Source of the DNA: Bugula neritina
Lineage: Eukaryota; Bryozoa; Gymnolaemata; Cheilostomatida; Bugulidae
Assembly: GCA_964035545.1 (NCBI GenBank)
Contig: OZ037771.1
Coordinates: 13,520,980-13,584,979, forward strand
DNA length: 64,000 bases
Direction of reading: 5' to 3'
Shown here: piece after piece, positions 35,933 to 55,690 of the stretch
Numbering within the stretch: the first letter of the stretch is position 1
How the letters are laid out: each line of letters begins with the position of its first letter
Translations under genes and position numbers: made by a program
Notes under the pieces: model-generated
The model's input: the letters and a program-made list of their open reading frames with translations, nothing else
The model's database searches: none
What the model was told of the DNA's origin: nothing

Positions 35933-36153
35933 ATGTGTATAAACAAACAAAAAGTACATGATTATCTAAAACTATACAATTCTCTCAGAAAGAGATATGA
36001 GAGAGATATAGAGATATAGAGATATGCTTGCTGGACTATATACAAGATGCATGGATCAGCTATATAACTAATAGCAGACAACTCTCTACAGTCATGGGTT
36101 ATGCTGCTAGGAATCTGAGGCTTCGTTATAAAACTTATAGTGCTATAACATAA
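35933..36153 (+). pseudogene. Small ORF relic, frameshifted, unit 1
   Basis: Same sequence as the open 69-codon frame at 61086-61295, but with an extra eight bases (ATATAGAG repeated) after GAGAGAGATATAGAG, which brings a TAG into frame. It is unclear that this was ever coding. Confidence 0.35.
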
Positions 36154-36769
36154 ATGTATTTACGCCTAACATGAAGAAAGAGTTTATAAAATAGATGCCT
36201 GCTGTTTAGTATGAACACCTGCAACGAGTTGTATTTATGTAATACTTTCTAGGTGGGCTTTAAACAAACAGTCATATTGATTATATGTATTAGCTTTATT
36301 CTCCTTTTGTATTGTATAAAGTTTTTATAACTGCTTAAAAAATAATAAACCAGTTTTGATTTCTAAGCTGTACATTCATGCGGCTTAGAAAAGGTTCGTA
36401 TAGATTCCAGCAAATAACAACGAGGGGGGGTTGCTATTTGCTTATGTGTTGTTCATTTATTAGCTCAACACTCTCTATAATTTGACATCCATTGTATGTT
36501 AAACTCTGGTATTTAACCCATTAACATGTATGTTATTCTCATAGACTGTTGAATTCATTACAAAGACGGTTGTTATAGATTACAGAGACAGCAGAGTTCT
36601 AAAGAGTTATATTAATATATTAAACTAGCAATCTATATCTGGACATATATAACTATATACATTGTAATCTATTGAATGGTGAGTTACTGCTATTATATGA
36701 TATGGAGGTATGGCTTTATCTTGTATTTATATATGTGTGTTGTATAGACTTATTCTTAATTATTTACAG

Positions 36770-36872
36770 ATTAACCAGTAACCATGGTAACCTAGCTAGT
36801 ACGATTTGCAATAAAGAAAAGAAAGCCGCTTCTGAAACAAAGAATAAATAACATGGCGTAAATTTGCCAAAG
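36770..36872 (+). other. Possible 5' UTR exon of the unit 1 NTase-TPR gene
   Basis: It is bounded by TATTTACAG and GCCAAAG|GTAAAA. A second acceptor, ACTCAG, precedes the start-codon exon near 37245. It contains only minimal ORFs (such as ATGGCGTAA) and is kept in all three units. Confidence 0.4.
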
Positions 36873-37266
36873 GTAAAAATATATATTTTTTAATATACAG
36901 CTAAAAGTAGGAAACTTATAGTCTAGAAGTATATAGATCACATCTAATATATATGTAATACGTATATACAACGCTCCATGCTACCATGAAAACACAGCTT
37001 CTTTAAAATGAGTGTTGCGCTTTAATTGCTACAAATTGTATGTTAATTGTGAATATGTTGTCAGTTTTTTATTATCAAATTAGAATTTGAGCCTATAAAT
37101 ATTATATGTTAAATAAGCAATGCTATTAGATAATGTATTCTATTGAATTGATGTATTGGGAAAAGTGCCGCAATATGTTGTATATATACTACATGACTAA
37201 TGACAAGTGAATAGGTACTCACATTCATTATTCTATATACTCAGGTACAACACAACATGGTGAATC

Positions 37267-43476
<6,210 letters not shown>

Positions 43477-46223
43477 GTTTTTGATTCTAGCTAGTTTCAC
43501 AAACACATGCTTATAGCTCTATGGTAGTACTCTCATTGAGGTATTTTATGGCTCTGCTTTATAATACATATAAAAATAATAATTTTTACAATACTTACTA
43601 CCCTAAAGGATCAGTTGAGTTTAGTCTTCAGTAACATCCATTTTTGAAATTTTTGTATACATGGCATTCTGTATTATACTTTGAAGAATATTTTTTGGGA
43701 AGGTGTGATTTATATTATATTATAGCTTTATTATTGTATGCCTAATTATGTTGCTCATTCTATCTATACAATGCAAATTTGAAATTGTAATCAACTTCTT
43801 GGCTATAGTAAGAATTCAAAGATATTTCTTTCAAAGTAATATTCACATGTATCTTTGGAGCTTAATTATAAGTTCTTGCATTTTCTTGCTTCATTTTATC
43901 ATTTCAGCAAGTCTGTACTTTTGACAATATTTTATTTATACTGCATTTTATGCCACATTATATATGCCTGAATTCAGTTACAAAATTTAGAAAGCTCTTT
44001 TAGTTTTATAGAGTTAATAATATATCATATAGTTGTAGCTTTTATAGCACTTTTAGTACAATCATGTGTCCATGTATTTATTAGTACAAGTAAAATATAT
44101 TGTGTGTTATATGCAAACATGTTATTCACTTCTGAACCTTAGTTTAACAGATATTTATGCCTAAAAGTGATATTGAAACATGTTCCTGACAGAATTAAGT
44201 AACATGTTGAAGCAGATCTAAACAGTGCATGTATGTTAAGATGCATTAAGCTATAATGTTCTTATATGTTATAGCTATATTATGAACCACAAACGTTTAT
44301 TTGCTCCAGAAAATTTTTTTTAATAATTTCAAGTTGTGATATAATCAAAATTTTGACTAAATAACTATGCAGTGTGTTTTAAGTTACTTGAGCTTTACAT
44401 TACACTAATTATTCCTATAATAACGTTAATTTACTCAAAGAGCATAACATACACTACAGCTAGTATAAATATTCAAATTATTATAATAATTTACCTATAC
44501 AAAGAGTATACAAAGTATGATATATTACGTGGTGTTTAGCGAAAATGGCATTAGTAAAATAGCACAGGTAAAAATGGCACAATAAGTAATAATAATAGCA
44601 CAATAAGTATAATAATAATGGTACAAATGACAAAGTATAGGTAAAAGTGGCACACTTTCAATATTAGGGTTTGAGTTGCAGTTTGGGAAATTTTAACATC
44701 AGTGTATCATTTTTTTTTTCTATTTTGGTATTTGTGCCCAATTATTACCAGTGCCATTTTTACTGTGCCATGATTTTTACCTGAAATCAAGTTAAATATA
44801 TGTGAAGTTGATACTCTGTTATAATTAGTGTTGCTATCATGCAGAATGGTATAAATAAACATCCTATTTCACTGAGCAAAGTTTTAACTTTTGTTTCATT
44901 ATAATTTACATAACATGTTGATTTTCAGATATTGTTATATATAGCCTTAATTCAGGCAGAATGAGATCAGACTGACAGGGTATTATAGAAATGAAGCTCC
45001 AGGGTACAATGTATAGATGCTGCACTGAGTTCTAGAAACTTCTGTGAAGCTGTCTATTGCTGCTGCTGACACACTATAGCAAGCTACTATTTTTGTTGTT
45101 GAAATGTAAGCAGAAGTCACTACATCTTGTGTTGGCTATTCAATTTCCATAAGAAAAGTTTTAATTTCTTTACTGAAATGATGAAAAAATTATTTCAGTA
45201 ACTTGATGATCAAAATAGTATCTCACTGCAGTAAATTGTAAAACAAATGCATTTAATCTATATGTATAAGTATAACAAGAAAGTTGCCAGTTGAGGATTC
45301 TGATGGAATTTATATATGCAGATATATATAACAAACTGTATTACGTTGGCTCACAGGTTCTCTTCTCACCAAATTCAATAGATTACGAAAAAAAAGTTTG
45401 GACTCTATAGCGGTTTCTGACACACTATAGCTACTATTTTTGTTGTTGAAATGTAAGCAGAAGTCACTACATCTTGTGTTGGCTATTCAATTTCCATAAG
45501 AAAAGTTTTAATTTCTTTACTGAAATGATGAAAAAATTATTTCAGTAACTTGATGATCAAAATAGTATCTCACTGCAGTAAATTGTAAAACAAATGCATT
45601 TAATCTATATGTATAAGTATAACAAGAAAGTTGCCAGTTGAGGATTCTGATGGAATTTATATATGCAGATATATATAACAAACTGTATTACGTTGGCTCA
45701 CAGGTTCTCTTCTCACGAAATTCAATAGATTACGAAAAAAAAGTTTGGACTCTATAGCGGTTTCTGATTAATGATGAAAATCTGTGACTTAGATTTTTTG
45801 AGTCAAATTTGACTTTCAAAGAAGGAGAAACTATGTCTTGTATCAAAGATGGGAAAACATAAGAATTGTGTTGCTTAAACAGTCATCTGATTAAAATTTA
45901 AATCCATGCAGTTGTACAATATATATTGACAAGAATTTAGCATAAATAGCGAGAGGTCATTTAATACAGCTGCTGTATGTATCTTACGTATATAATGCAT
46001 TATTATAGAAAGGACATAAGTGGCCAGATTTAAATTTAGATCAATTAAATATGCTTAGCATACAACACATGCAGAAATATTATGCATGCTTTGTTTATAA
46101 AAATAACATATTACTTTGATGGACTTTACAAAAAAAATGTAAAAATTATATTGCATAGGTATGAAGTTTTCACTTCACCTTTTGACGACTTAAATGACCG
46201 GTGTCATCCGGATAGAGGATATA
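43477..46223. other. Region downstream of the unit 1 NTase-TPR gene
   Basis: Conserved with unit 2 but without a convincing ORF. A patch near 44540-44780 is rich in TGGCAC/GTGCCA motifs (AAAATGGCACAATAAGTAAT and inverse). It contains the 347-bp duplication listed separately. Confidence 0.5.
45071..45766 (+). repeat. 347-bp direct duplication, unit 1 only
   Basis: CACACTATAG...GCGGTTTCTGA occurs twice in tandem with near identity; unit 2 has it once. Non-coding. Confidence 0.85.
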
Positions 46224-46690
46224 GGCTAAATTTCCCACTTGGAGGCTTCCCAGTTAGATGCTATTTATTTATATTGGTACAATATATTATATTTTATGTG
46301 CAATTAATTTGAATACTGTTTAAATATATGTATGTTTAAATAAAGGACATATTAAGCACATAAATAAATTCTTTTGATCTGCATTAAAGTATTAATTTTA
46401 CTTGTTTTTTGCTTTTTTTGAACAGATATTTTGTTAATGAGTATTCAATAATTAAAGATAATGTTTATTATTTATATATTACTGCTTTTTGTCCCACACA
46501 AATCTTTGAAAATTAGAACATCATTCCAAATAATTCATGTTAGATATTTAGCTATTAGCATTTTAGCTATATATGTGGCAATGAATGCAACAGTTATACA
46601 TATACAGGTATATTACTAGGTATATAATTATATGGCACCCAAATATAAAATAGCGTCTAACTGGGGAGCGTCCAAGTGGGAAACTTAGCC
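46224..46690 (+). mobile_element. MITE family 1, complete copy, unit 1
   Basis: About 50-bp terminal inverted repeats: GGCTAAATTTCCCACTTGGA... on the left and ...TCCAAGTGGGAAACTTAGCC on the right. The 467-bp element has no transposase frame. It is orthologous to the unit 2 copy, so insertion came before the duplication. Confidence 0.82.
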
Positions 46691-47194
46691 TATATAGCTA
46701 TCGTCTAACTGCATGGAAAATAAGAGTCTATATCTGGCATAAAACCTTCTGACCATAAGTGGAGTAAACTGAGTAAACCACTAGGCTAAGCACTGGTTAC
46801 AATATTCCATCTTTATTTTTAACGTAAAACCATTACCAACCTTTCTTATATAACAGGCCAACCATTAACCTATTGAACAATCTTAATTTTATAACACATG
46901 AGCAACTGACAGTTATACAAAAACATAAATACAAGAAATATCATTATTCGTGCACATTGAAGTTACAACACTATAAATTGTCAAAAGAACAAAACTTGAA
47001 TATATATAATGATATAATGCAATATAAAATTATAGCTGCCTTGTGGGCCTATGCCTCTTAGAATACTGATTATTCATTGTATTCGTCATTTGCTTGTTTG
47101 TTATAAATAGCTTAAAATACAGGCTATTCTCTGATGTCACTGTTTGTGCAAAACCATGTAATTGCAAAGTTCTTGATCATACCAGACCCATAAG

Positions 47195-47295
47195 ACTTTT
47201 GCTCCAACTATAACAATTCAAGCCTGAAACCTCTAGATTGCAGGCAGCTATTTCATTCACTACACCACAGGGGTTACTGGGTATGCTGAACACTA
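47195..47295 (-). repeat. Second tRNA-derived SINE family, unit 2
   Basis: Orthologous to the 34045 copy: GCCTGAAACCTCTAGATTGC and CTACACCACAGGGGTTACTG. Confidence 0.6.
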
Positions 47296-47742
47296 CAATG
47301 TTATTATAATGCAACAATTTATAGCAGTTAAAGGTTTGGGTGTTTGAAATGACAGTGGCCTTTGTCTTTTGCATTAGAATACAATTATAATAATTGTTAT
47401 AAACTCTGTAATATAGTCAGTCTGACAAAGTTACATGTCATACAAAGTACATGGTGAAAATTACCTACCTTAATCTAGTTTTTATAATAAAAGGGTATAA
47501 TAATAAAATAACATATAATTATATTGTTACTTTTTTCTGAACTCTTATATATTATGTGTAATTTTATTGCCAAGTAAATACTGTTTATATCTTTAATTCT
47601 ATGTATATATTATAATTGATTGCTGTTTACAAGAAAGGAAAGGTGGTAATTTTCTCTCCAGGTGTGGACTGTAGTTTGAATATTACAGGTAAAGCAGCTT
47701 CTCAGTTGATTGCAGGTAATTGTCTGCTGAAAGAGAACCAAA

Positions 47743-47766
47743 ATGCGTAGCTGGAGCTTTTTATTT
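47743..47766 (+). pseudogene. Signal-exon-like ATG exon with lost donor, unit 2
   Basis: Same MRSWSFLF codons as unit 1, but the following bases are TTAAGC instead of GTAAGT. The donor is abolished, consistent with an orphan exon under no constraint here. Confidence 0.45.
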
Positions 47767-48247
47767 TTAAGCAGTTTATGAATATTTTATGGGTGACTTG
47801 AAGCTTTTATATGAAACACAATTAGCATATGCAGGTCTATTCTGTTTATATCAGAGGATGGCACAAATAATTCATCATGCAGTGCAAATGCGCAAGTAGA
47901 ATCTAAAGACATAATGGCCCACTTTGCGCTTCAATGAACCCATAGAAATGAGAAGATATAAGTGTTTGTATAACATTACTAATTACAGGCTTGCTAGCTG
48001 ACAGGCTAATTATGACTATCTTTCTGTGTACTTTATTTATAGAGCATACACAATGGAATGTTGATACAGCCCTAATTGAGGTAGCTGCCTAATCTCTACA
48101 TTTCCATTATCACGCTATGCAAATGGGTTTTTTTATTCAGCCTATGGAAATTGTCTTCATGGAAGCAAAATTGCAGCGGGAGATTCAATTAAACTGCTCC
48201 TTCAATATAAAAAGTCTCCTTCGAATTATGAAAACTCACGCAAATTT

Positions 48248-48440
48248 ATAGTCGATATCCCTGTGAGAAACACAGGATTTTTTTGTTAAAGCAGGCCAAG
48301 GACTTATTAAGACGAGGCGAAGGAGCAATTATAACTGGATGCTCTTCCTAACATCACTAGTGGCTTTTGTCAGGACTCGAACCCATAACCTCGTGTTTAC
48401 TAGGCGAATGCTCTAACCCCTAGACCACTGCTGCTTCTTT
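48248..48440 (-). repeat. tRNA-Thr-like SINE, unit 2
   Basis: Orthologous to 35074-35272, with a shortened body (AAACACAGGATTTTTTTG). Confidence 0.72.
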
Positions 48441-48715
48441 CCTTCAAATTATGAATTATTGATTGAATCAAATGAAAAATTTTGTGACAGAGAGATCAGT
48501 GATTGTGGCAGCTTGTTAGTAGTTACATTATATGATTGTAAGCATACAACTTATACGTATCAAGTAGTTTTATAGAAAATATACTATATAGATCTGCCCA
48601 TATGTAACTATACCAGTATATACAACTTACAAGCAATCTTATTATAGATGAATAGGAATAAAATAAGTTATTAAGTGTAAAGAGATTATGGGCGCTTTCG
48701 GATTCCCTACGAGTA

Positions 48716-48727
48716 GGGGGGGGGGGG
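48716..48727. repeat. Poly-G run, unit 2
   Basis: Twelve consecutive G at the position orthologous to the unit 1 run. Confidence 0.85.
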
Positions 48728-48855
48728 TGGAACAAAATGAACAGCCATTCATGAGCCAATAGAATGAGTCACTAGATTTTCCTCACGTAGAGTTATCTTC
48801 TCATGTATCACATGTAGACTAGAGAAAGTAGAGTATACATATATTGTATGTTAAT

Positions 48856-48976
48856 CATGTGACACCGGCAGTGCAACCACTTGTTATTCAGTGTCACAGC
48901 TGCACACAGATGAGTAGAGCATAGTCTGCCAGTCATGTGACACCAGCAGTGCAACCACTTGTTATTCAGTGTCACA
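48856..48976. repeat. Twin hairpin repeat, unit 2
   Basis: Two copies of CATGTGACACC...GTGTCACAG about 77 bp apart, as in unit 1; both GTGACAC/GTGTCAC arm pairs are intact. Confidence 0.7.
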
Positions 48977-49089
48977 GTATTATAACTGTATTATTATATC
49001 ATATATTTGGAATAATGGAATAATACTATCCACTATTCTTTCATTATTTATTTACACTCATTGAATGAGTTATTGATAAGCTAAATATA

Positions 49090-49310
49090 ATGTGTATAAA
49101 CAAACAAAAAGTACATGATTATCTAAAACTATACAATTCTCTCAGAAAGAGATATGAGAGAGATATAGAGATATAGAGATATGCTTGCTGGACTATATAC
49201 AAGATGCATGGATCAGCTATATAACTAATAGCAGACAACTCTCTACAGTCATGGGTTATGCTGCTAGGAATCTGAGGCTTCGTTATAAAACTTATAGTGC
49301 TATAACATAA
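49090..49310 (+). pseudogene. Small ORF relic, frameshifted, unit 2
   Basis: Same eight-base insertion as unit 1, absent from unit 3. Confidence 0.35.
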
Positions 49311-49922
49311 AATATGACTTTACGCCTAACATGAAGAAAGAGTTTAAATAGATGCCTGCTGTTTAGTATGAACACCTGTGAAGAGTTGTATTTATGTAAT
49401 ACTTTCTAGGTGGGCTTTAAACAAACAGTCATATTGATTATATGTATTAGCTTTATTCTCCTTTTGTATTGTATAGAGTTTTTATAACTGCTTGAAAAAT
49501 AATAAACCAGTTTTGATTTCTAAGCTGTACATTCATGCGGCTTAGAAAAGGTTCGTATAGATTCCAGCAAATAACAACGAGGGGGGGTTGCTATTTGCTT
49601 ATGTGTTGTTCATTTATTAGCTCAACACTCTCTATAATTTGACATCCTTTGTATGTTACACTCTGGTATTTAACTCATTAACATGTATGTTATTCTCATA
49701 GACTGTTGAATTCATTACAAAGACAGTTGTTATAGATTACAGAGACAGCAGAGTTCTAAAGAGTTATATTAATATATTAAACTAGCAATCTATATCTGGA
49801 CATATATAACTATATACATTGTAATCTATTGAATGGTGAGTTACTGCTATTATATGATATGGAGGTGGCTTTATCTTGTATGTATATATGTGAGTTGTAT
49901 ACTTATTCTTCATTATTTACAG

Positions 49923-50021
49923 ATCAACCTGTAACCATGGTAACCTAGCACGATTTGCAATAAAGGAAGGAAAGCTGTTTCTCAAATAAAGAATAAATAA
50001 CATGGCGTAAATTTGCCAAAG
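49923..50021 (+). other. Possible 5' UTR exon of the unit 2 NTase-TPR gene
   Basis: Bounded by ATTTACAG and GCCAAAG|GTAAAA as in unit 1. Confidence 0.4.
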
Positions 50022-50417
50022 GTAAAAATATATATATTTTAATATACAGCTAAAAGTAGGAAACTTATAGTCTAGAATGATAGATTAAATATAATATAAT
50101 ATGTAATACGTATACAACGTTCCACGCTAACAGCATGAAAACACCCTTCTCTAAAATGAGTGTTTCGCTTTAATTGCCACAAAATTGTATGTTAATTGTG
50201 AATATGTTGTCAGTTTTTTATTATCAAATTAGAATTTGATCCTATAAATATTATATGTTAAATATGCAATGCTATTAGATACATGTATTCTATTGAATTG
50301 ATGTATTGGGAAAAGTGCCACAATATATTGTATATATTATATATGACTAATGACAAGTGAATACTGGTACTAACATTTATTATTCCAATACTCAGGTACA
50401 ACATGACATGGTGAATC

Positions 50418-52139
50418 ATGGAGGAGTACATTGCTGAATTAGAGTTACTTTTAATAAAACATTTGGAAGAAGCAGAAACAACAGGAAACTGGGTTGACTA
50501 TGTCAAGGTAAAATATTTATTTATAATTATATGAATAATATTGAATAATATTGAAACTTAAACATATTATAATTATATTAAAATATAATATTATATTACA
50601 TGCATGAGCTGCAGTAGATAAATATTTAATGATTATGATTATTGTTGCATGGAAATGAACAAGTGAATAATTATATTATGATTATAGTGAGGTGCTGAAT
50701 CAAAGCTGCAGCAAATGCTTATGAATGACATTTTTATCTTCATTATGATACATTGAAATATCTCCACTATATAATAGTTTTATATAGCTTGTTTTATAAA
50801 TAAACAAGTTTCAAACTTAAATAGCCAATCATTGCTTGCAGACAGGCTATTTTGAAATTAAAACACCTTCAAATGCACTTTTCAAGGACCATGGGTTTTT
50901 GAGTGCGAAGTTTAATTAAATTAAATTAAATTAAATAGCTGGGTATATTATAAAAACACAGCATTATAAGCTCATTTTGGAGTTTTCTCTTACTTATTTA
51001 GACATATAAAGTATATATTATTATAATTATGGGTTATTTAACACGTTAGGAAAAGTATTCCTACTTGCCATTTCACAACTTATGATAAACTAAAACTAAA
51101 ACTTTTCATTTCCAAATATTATTATTATTAATTTTATTAAAAATTTGATTTTTTTATAATGTAACTATATGTAGGACACACTATATAAACCTATATAAAC
51201 CACACTATAATAAAAGGCCTGGCCTCACAATCGTGAGAATCACACGAAATCGTGTGACGATTTTCGTGAGTTATCCTCTCGTTATGACCAGCCACGCACT
51301 CGTCGGACTAAACAAATAATAAATAGTCCGTGAATGAGTCTTGCACAAAATACAAACAACAGAAGACTGCAAAATAGAGAAACATGGTAGAACTGAAATA
51401 ATTACTGTTGCTAAAATTCTATTGACCAATCAAATGGTACTTATCACCGATTGCGGTTTTTCGTCCATCGTCATCGTTGTGTACACCTGTACATGTAACC
51501 ATTGAACTATAACTATAGTTTCAGTTCAGTGCACCTAACGAAAACAATTCTGTTTGAATTTCTTCAAATTTTCTCGTATGATTGTGTTTTCGTATCGAAT
51601 AGACAATTTTGTGTAATTCTCACGAGTGTGTGGCCAGCCTTTTACAGGTCGATTCTCTACCTGCAAACTGTACTCAGACTATATAGTTTGTCATTTGGAG
51701 ATGCAATAAAACTAAAACTGGATAAGAGCCATTTAGCTGCAGTGGTGAGATAAATTTGCAACAAAAGCAACCAAGTTTTGGAAATTGACACAAGTAGTCT
51801 GGAACTGATGTTGAGTTATAGTATGGTAATCATTTCTATAGTACCTACAGCAAGTTGAACCTCTACAGCTTAAAGATAGACAATGTTGAGCAAAATTAAC
51901 CTGTCTATATGATATAATTATAAGTAGTTGACATATGAAAAATAACATGTATATATTATATAGACACAATCAGAAAAATCATCGTAATGAGTATAACATT
52001 TACTAAGAATGAGCACAGTTGTCAGATAATAAACATTAATTTTCAAAAATGCACTATATATTATATATTATAAATTATATTATATTATATATTATATATA
52101 TATATGTATTATATATATATTATATATTATATTATATAT

Positions 52140-52196
<57 letters not shown>

Positions 52197-55100
52197 GCAA
52201 ATTGCAATATATATTAATGAACTAATATAAAGTTAATATTCAGTTATAGCTGTGAAAACGACAAAATTTTAAAATTCAGTCAACCAAGGGGTAGCATGCC
52301 AGCTTTAATATTTTAGCATTGATACATAAGTGAATTAAATTTCAAGAAATAAAACTTTAGTTGTGCAGCTATAATAAGTTAACTTTTGTTTCATACGAAC
52401 AATTTGTGTCCCTTTAAGGAATTGGTATTAACCTCGCATCCTAAATGTTGAAACAGCTTCAGACTGAAAAAGTTAACAAAAATATTTATTATCTTATAAA
52501 GCAATCGATATATACTTATATAAATATAAGCAGTTGTCTTTCCTTTGTGATGTAGAGTCATGGCATAGCAAACCACCTGCAAACCATAGATTCACAAAAC
52601 AGTCAGAGATACCAAAAAGTCTATGAAATAGAAAACAAATGGTACAAAGGAAAACATCCACTCACTTTCACAGAGCACCAAGAATTGACAAGACATCATA
52701 AGCAACAACTTAAAGAATACCGAGAGAATACTATAATTACCTTTGACAGTTTGAATAGTGATGTAGAGTTGTTGGACATAGACAATGTGTTCAGTGATGC
52801 TAATTTAGAAATATCTAATCGGTTGTCTAATGATGTATTTGCAAGTAGTGAGGAGTGTTCCAAAGAATTTGCAGAATTTTCTCGTTCTATAATTAGATCA
52901 AGTAGAGAGTTGCTTAAAGGGTGTCAAACAGAGGCACCCTATAATTTTGCTATAATTGCTTTGGGCTCAGTAGCTCGTGGTGAGGCAACTCCATATTCTG
53001 ACCTTGAATACGCATTTCTCATTGAAAATGAAAATAAGAAAGAATATTTTACTCACTTAGCTGTTGACACATATTTTAGAATAACTAACCTCAATGAGTC
53101 TCCATTAAAAACCTTCAACATTAAAGTTGAAAACTCTCCTGACTGTCTCAGTGAGAGTTGTCCAGTAGGATATAGAATAGATGGTCTCACATCAAATGCT
53201 GGTAACATACCGACAGGAAATGGAATGGGTAGATCTCTCACCTTCACAGTTGAACAAGCAGTGAAGCTGTACAAAGAGGAAGTGATGTCGCCATCTGAAG
53301 AACTAGCGAGTCTTTCTGATCTGCTCATGACATCACAGTTGATATACTGTTCTGATGATGGGGCACAGTTGCATGACAGATTTATGGAAGAAATAGCTAC
53401 ATATGAAAAAGTTACAGCTCAAAATGATCAGAAAATCAAACAGAAAAGAGTGGAGAGACTTTCTCTAGATTTACAGAAATATGATTTTCTCCCAGAATTT
53501 CAATATCGAACTGTTGTTGGTGAAGATGTGAAAGTAAAAGAAGACATTTTTCGTTACATCACTCTGTTGGCTACTAATCTAAACATTGCTCTTTGTTTAC
53601 AGCTAAACCTTCCATGGAAGGTGTATGATGCAATTTATCAGTCAGGGATAACTTCTAAAGAAAATCTGAGATACCTTCACATTATCTTGGGACTCTCAAT
53701 ATACATGAGAACTATGGCATACATCACTATGGGAACCCAAAAAGCTGAAATCTTGTTGAGTACTCCAACAGCTGAGATGAAATTAAATGGAATTGAAAAA
53801 AGCAAACATTTCTATGTGCCAAGAAAAATATTTGTAATCTTTGGCTCAATACTGATTTCAATAAAGCAATCCCTCATATCAAGTATGCACAAAGGAAACA
53901 GGCTATTGTCAACATTGAAGGAGAAAAGTGTGAGTGAATATTTAGAATCAGTGCTTCCCAGTGATTTGGTGACAGATAAACATGATATGACAATCTGTGA
54001 AGTATTGTGTTATGTTGAAGACTCAAACACAGCCTTAAAGTACATATCTGCCGGTTCAGGTGTTGATATCAGAAGTGTAGGGTATGAGGAGTTTGTAAAA
54101 TGTGTAAGATCAAAATACAACACAAACAAGTCAAATGGTTTAGAGAAAAAGTATTTGGAAATGTGCTGTTATTTGTTGTTTACTGGTGACCATGCTAATA
54201 GTGCCATTGACTACCTGAGTTGGTTGATCAGTTACGAAACCAATTGGTTTAGTATACTGCAACATAATAGACAAATAGCGGAATGTATGAACAGACTGAG
54301 TAGATATAAATCTGCAAAAAATATTCTCATTCAGATAAAGTCTACACTAGAAGAAGAGCTCATGATAGACAAGAACAAATCTCTTACTGAATACATACTA
54401 AGAAAAGTAGAAAGTTCTTCTGGATTACCTGAGTATCTGCTCCACCTGTTTCAAATCACATCTGATCTCTTCTGCTCACTGGGTAAAACTAATATTCACT
54501 CATCAAATTTGGTGGAAGCTAAGTTTTATCTAAATCAATCTCTTTCTATTCATAGAGTATTGTGTGAAAAAAAGTTCTTAAATAATACAAGAAGATATAT
54601 GATAACAGAATCTAAAATTCTGAGCTACTTAGGAACTGCGTGTCTCCATGAGGGCGGAAATAGCACAGCACTAGAATATTACACCCAGTCAATAGAGATA
54701 TTGAAAGCTGTTTATGGTGAACATGCAAACCACTCTGATATGGCTATAAGCTATAGTAATATTGGTGCTGTACACATACAACTAGGTAACTATGACACTG
54801 CACTAGAATATTACACCAAATCAATAGAGATGATGAAAGCTGTTTATGGTGAACATACAAACCACTCTAATATAGCTGTTAGCTATAATCATACTGGTGA
54901 TGTACACAGACGACTAGGTAACTATGAAACAGCACTAGAATATCACACCAAGTCAATAGAGATGATGAAAGCTGTTTATGGTGAATGTGCAGACCACTAT
55001 AATATAGCTGTTAGCTATAATCGTACTGGTAATGTACACACACAACTAGGTAACTATGACACAGCACTAGAATATTACACGAAGTCACTGCAGATGATGA

Positions 55101-55690
55101 AGGCTGTTTATGGTGAAGGCTCAGCCCATCCTAATCTTACAGATGTGATATCTTCCATTATCGACATCTATCTAAAATTCAACAGATATGAAGACTGTCT
55201 GTTCCTTTGCTATACTCCTGTGTTGAGGAATCAATGTCTGTCCAATGTCCTCAATGAGATAGCAGCAAATTACATCAGATCATCAAACTACAGAAGAGCT
55301 GCTCAGTTTCTGCAGATTGCTATTTCTAAAGCTGCAGATCATAGCATGGAACAAGCTCACAACTACCACCAGATGGGCATATGTTACATGCTGATGTCAT
55401 CATACAAGAAGAGTTGGTGTTGGTTGTACTCTGCTCTCTGTCTGTATCAGTCCCTACCCAAAACCAGACAGGTCATTTTCTTTCTTGGTAAAGTTCACCT
55501 GTCCATATCCCAATTACTTCTACACACTGGTCATGTGACTCAGTCTCTTGAACATTGTGAAAAATCTCTTGACAATCTTAACAATATCCCTGATGTCAAT
55601 ACAAACTCTGTTGTTAAAAGAATGAAGACAGAACTTCTACAGTTCCATGACTCATTGCATCTTGTTAAAATCTTAACCAATCACTTCTAA
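50418..55690 (+). CDS. Nucleotidyltransferase-TPR protein, unit 2, intact (1074 aa)
   Basis: Exon 1 is 50418-50507 (30 codons) and exon 2 is 52556-55690, joined in phase 0 by a 2.05 kb intron with GTAAAA donor and TGATGTAG acceptor. The start is the exon 1 ATG; the long frame in exon 2 alone has no ATG near its beginning. The nucleotidyltransferase-like domain shows NFAIIALGSVARGEATPYSD followed by LEY (GS at 167-168, SD.E at 178-181). A mostly helical middle region follows (residues about 250-720, with LRYLHIILGLSIYMRTMAYI). Four 44-residue TPR units begin at about 732, and a further helical tail (SNYRRAAQFLQIAIS, SSYKKSWCWLYSALCLYQSL) ends in LTNHF. No signal peptide or membrane segment, so probably intracellular. 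The catalytic pattern looks complete for the first two carboxylates; the third is not located. Substrate unknown. Confidence 0.85.
51213..51642. mobile_element. MITE family 2, unit 2
   Basis: Same TA-flanked element and ends as 38064-38493, orthologous position. Confidence 0.65.
52060..52193. repeat. Interrupted (TA)n tract, unit 2
   Basis: TA repeats broken by TTATATTATA variants; orthologous to the purer unit 1 tract. Confidence 0.9.
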
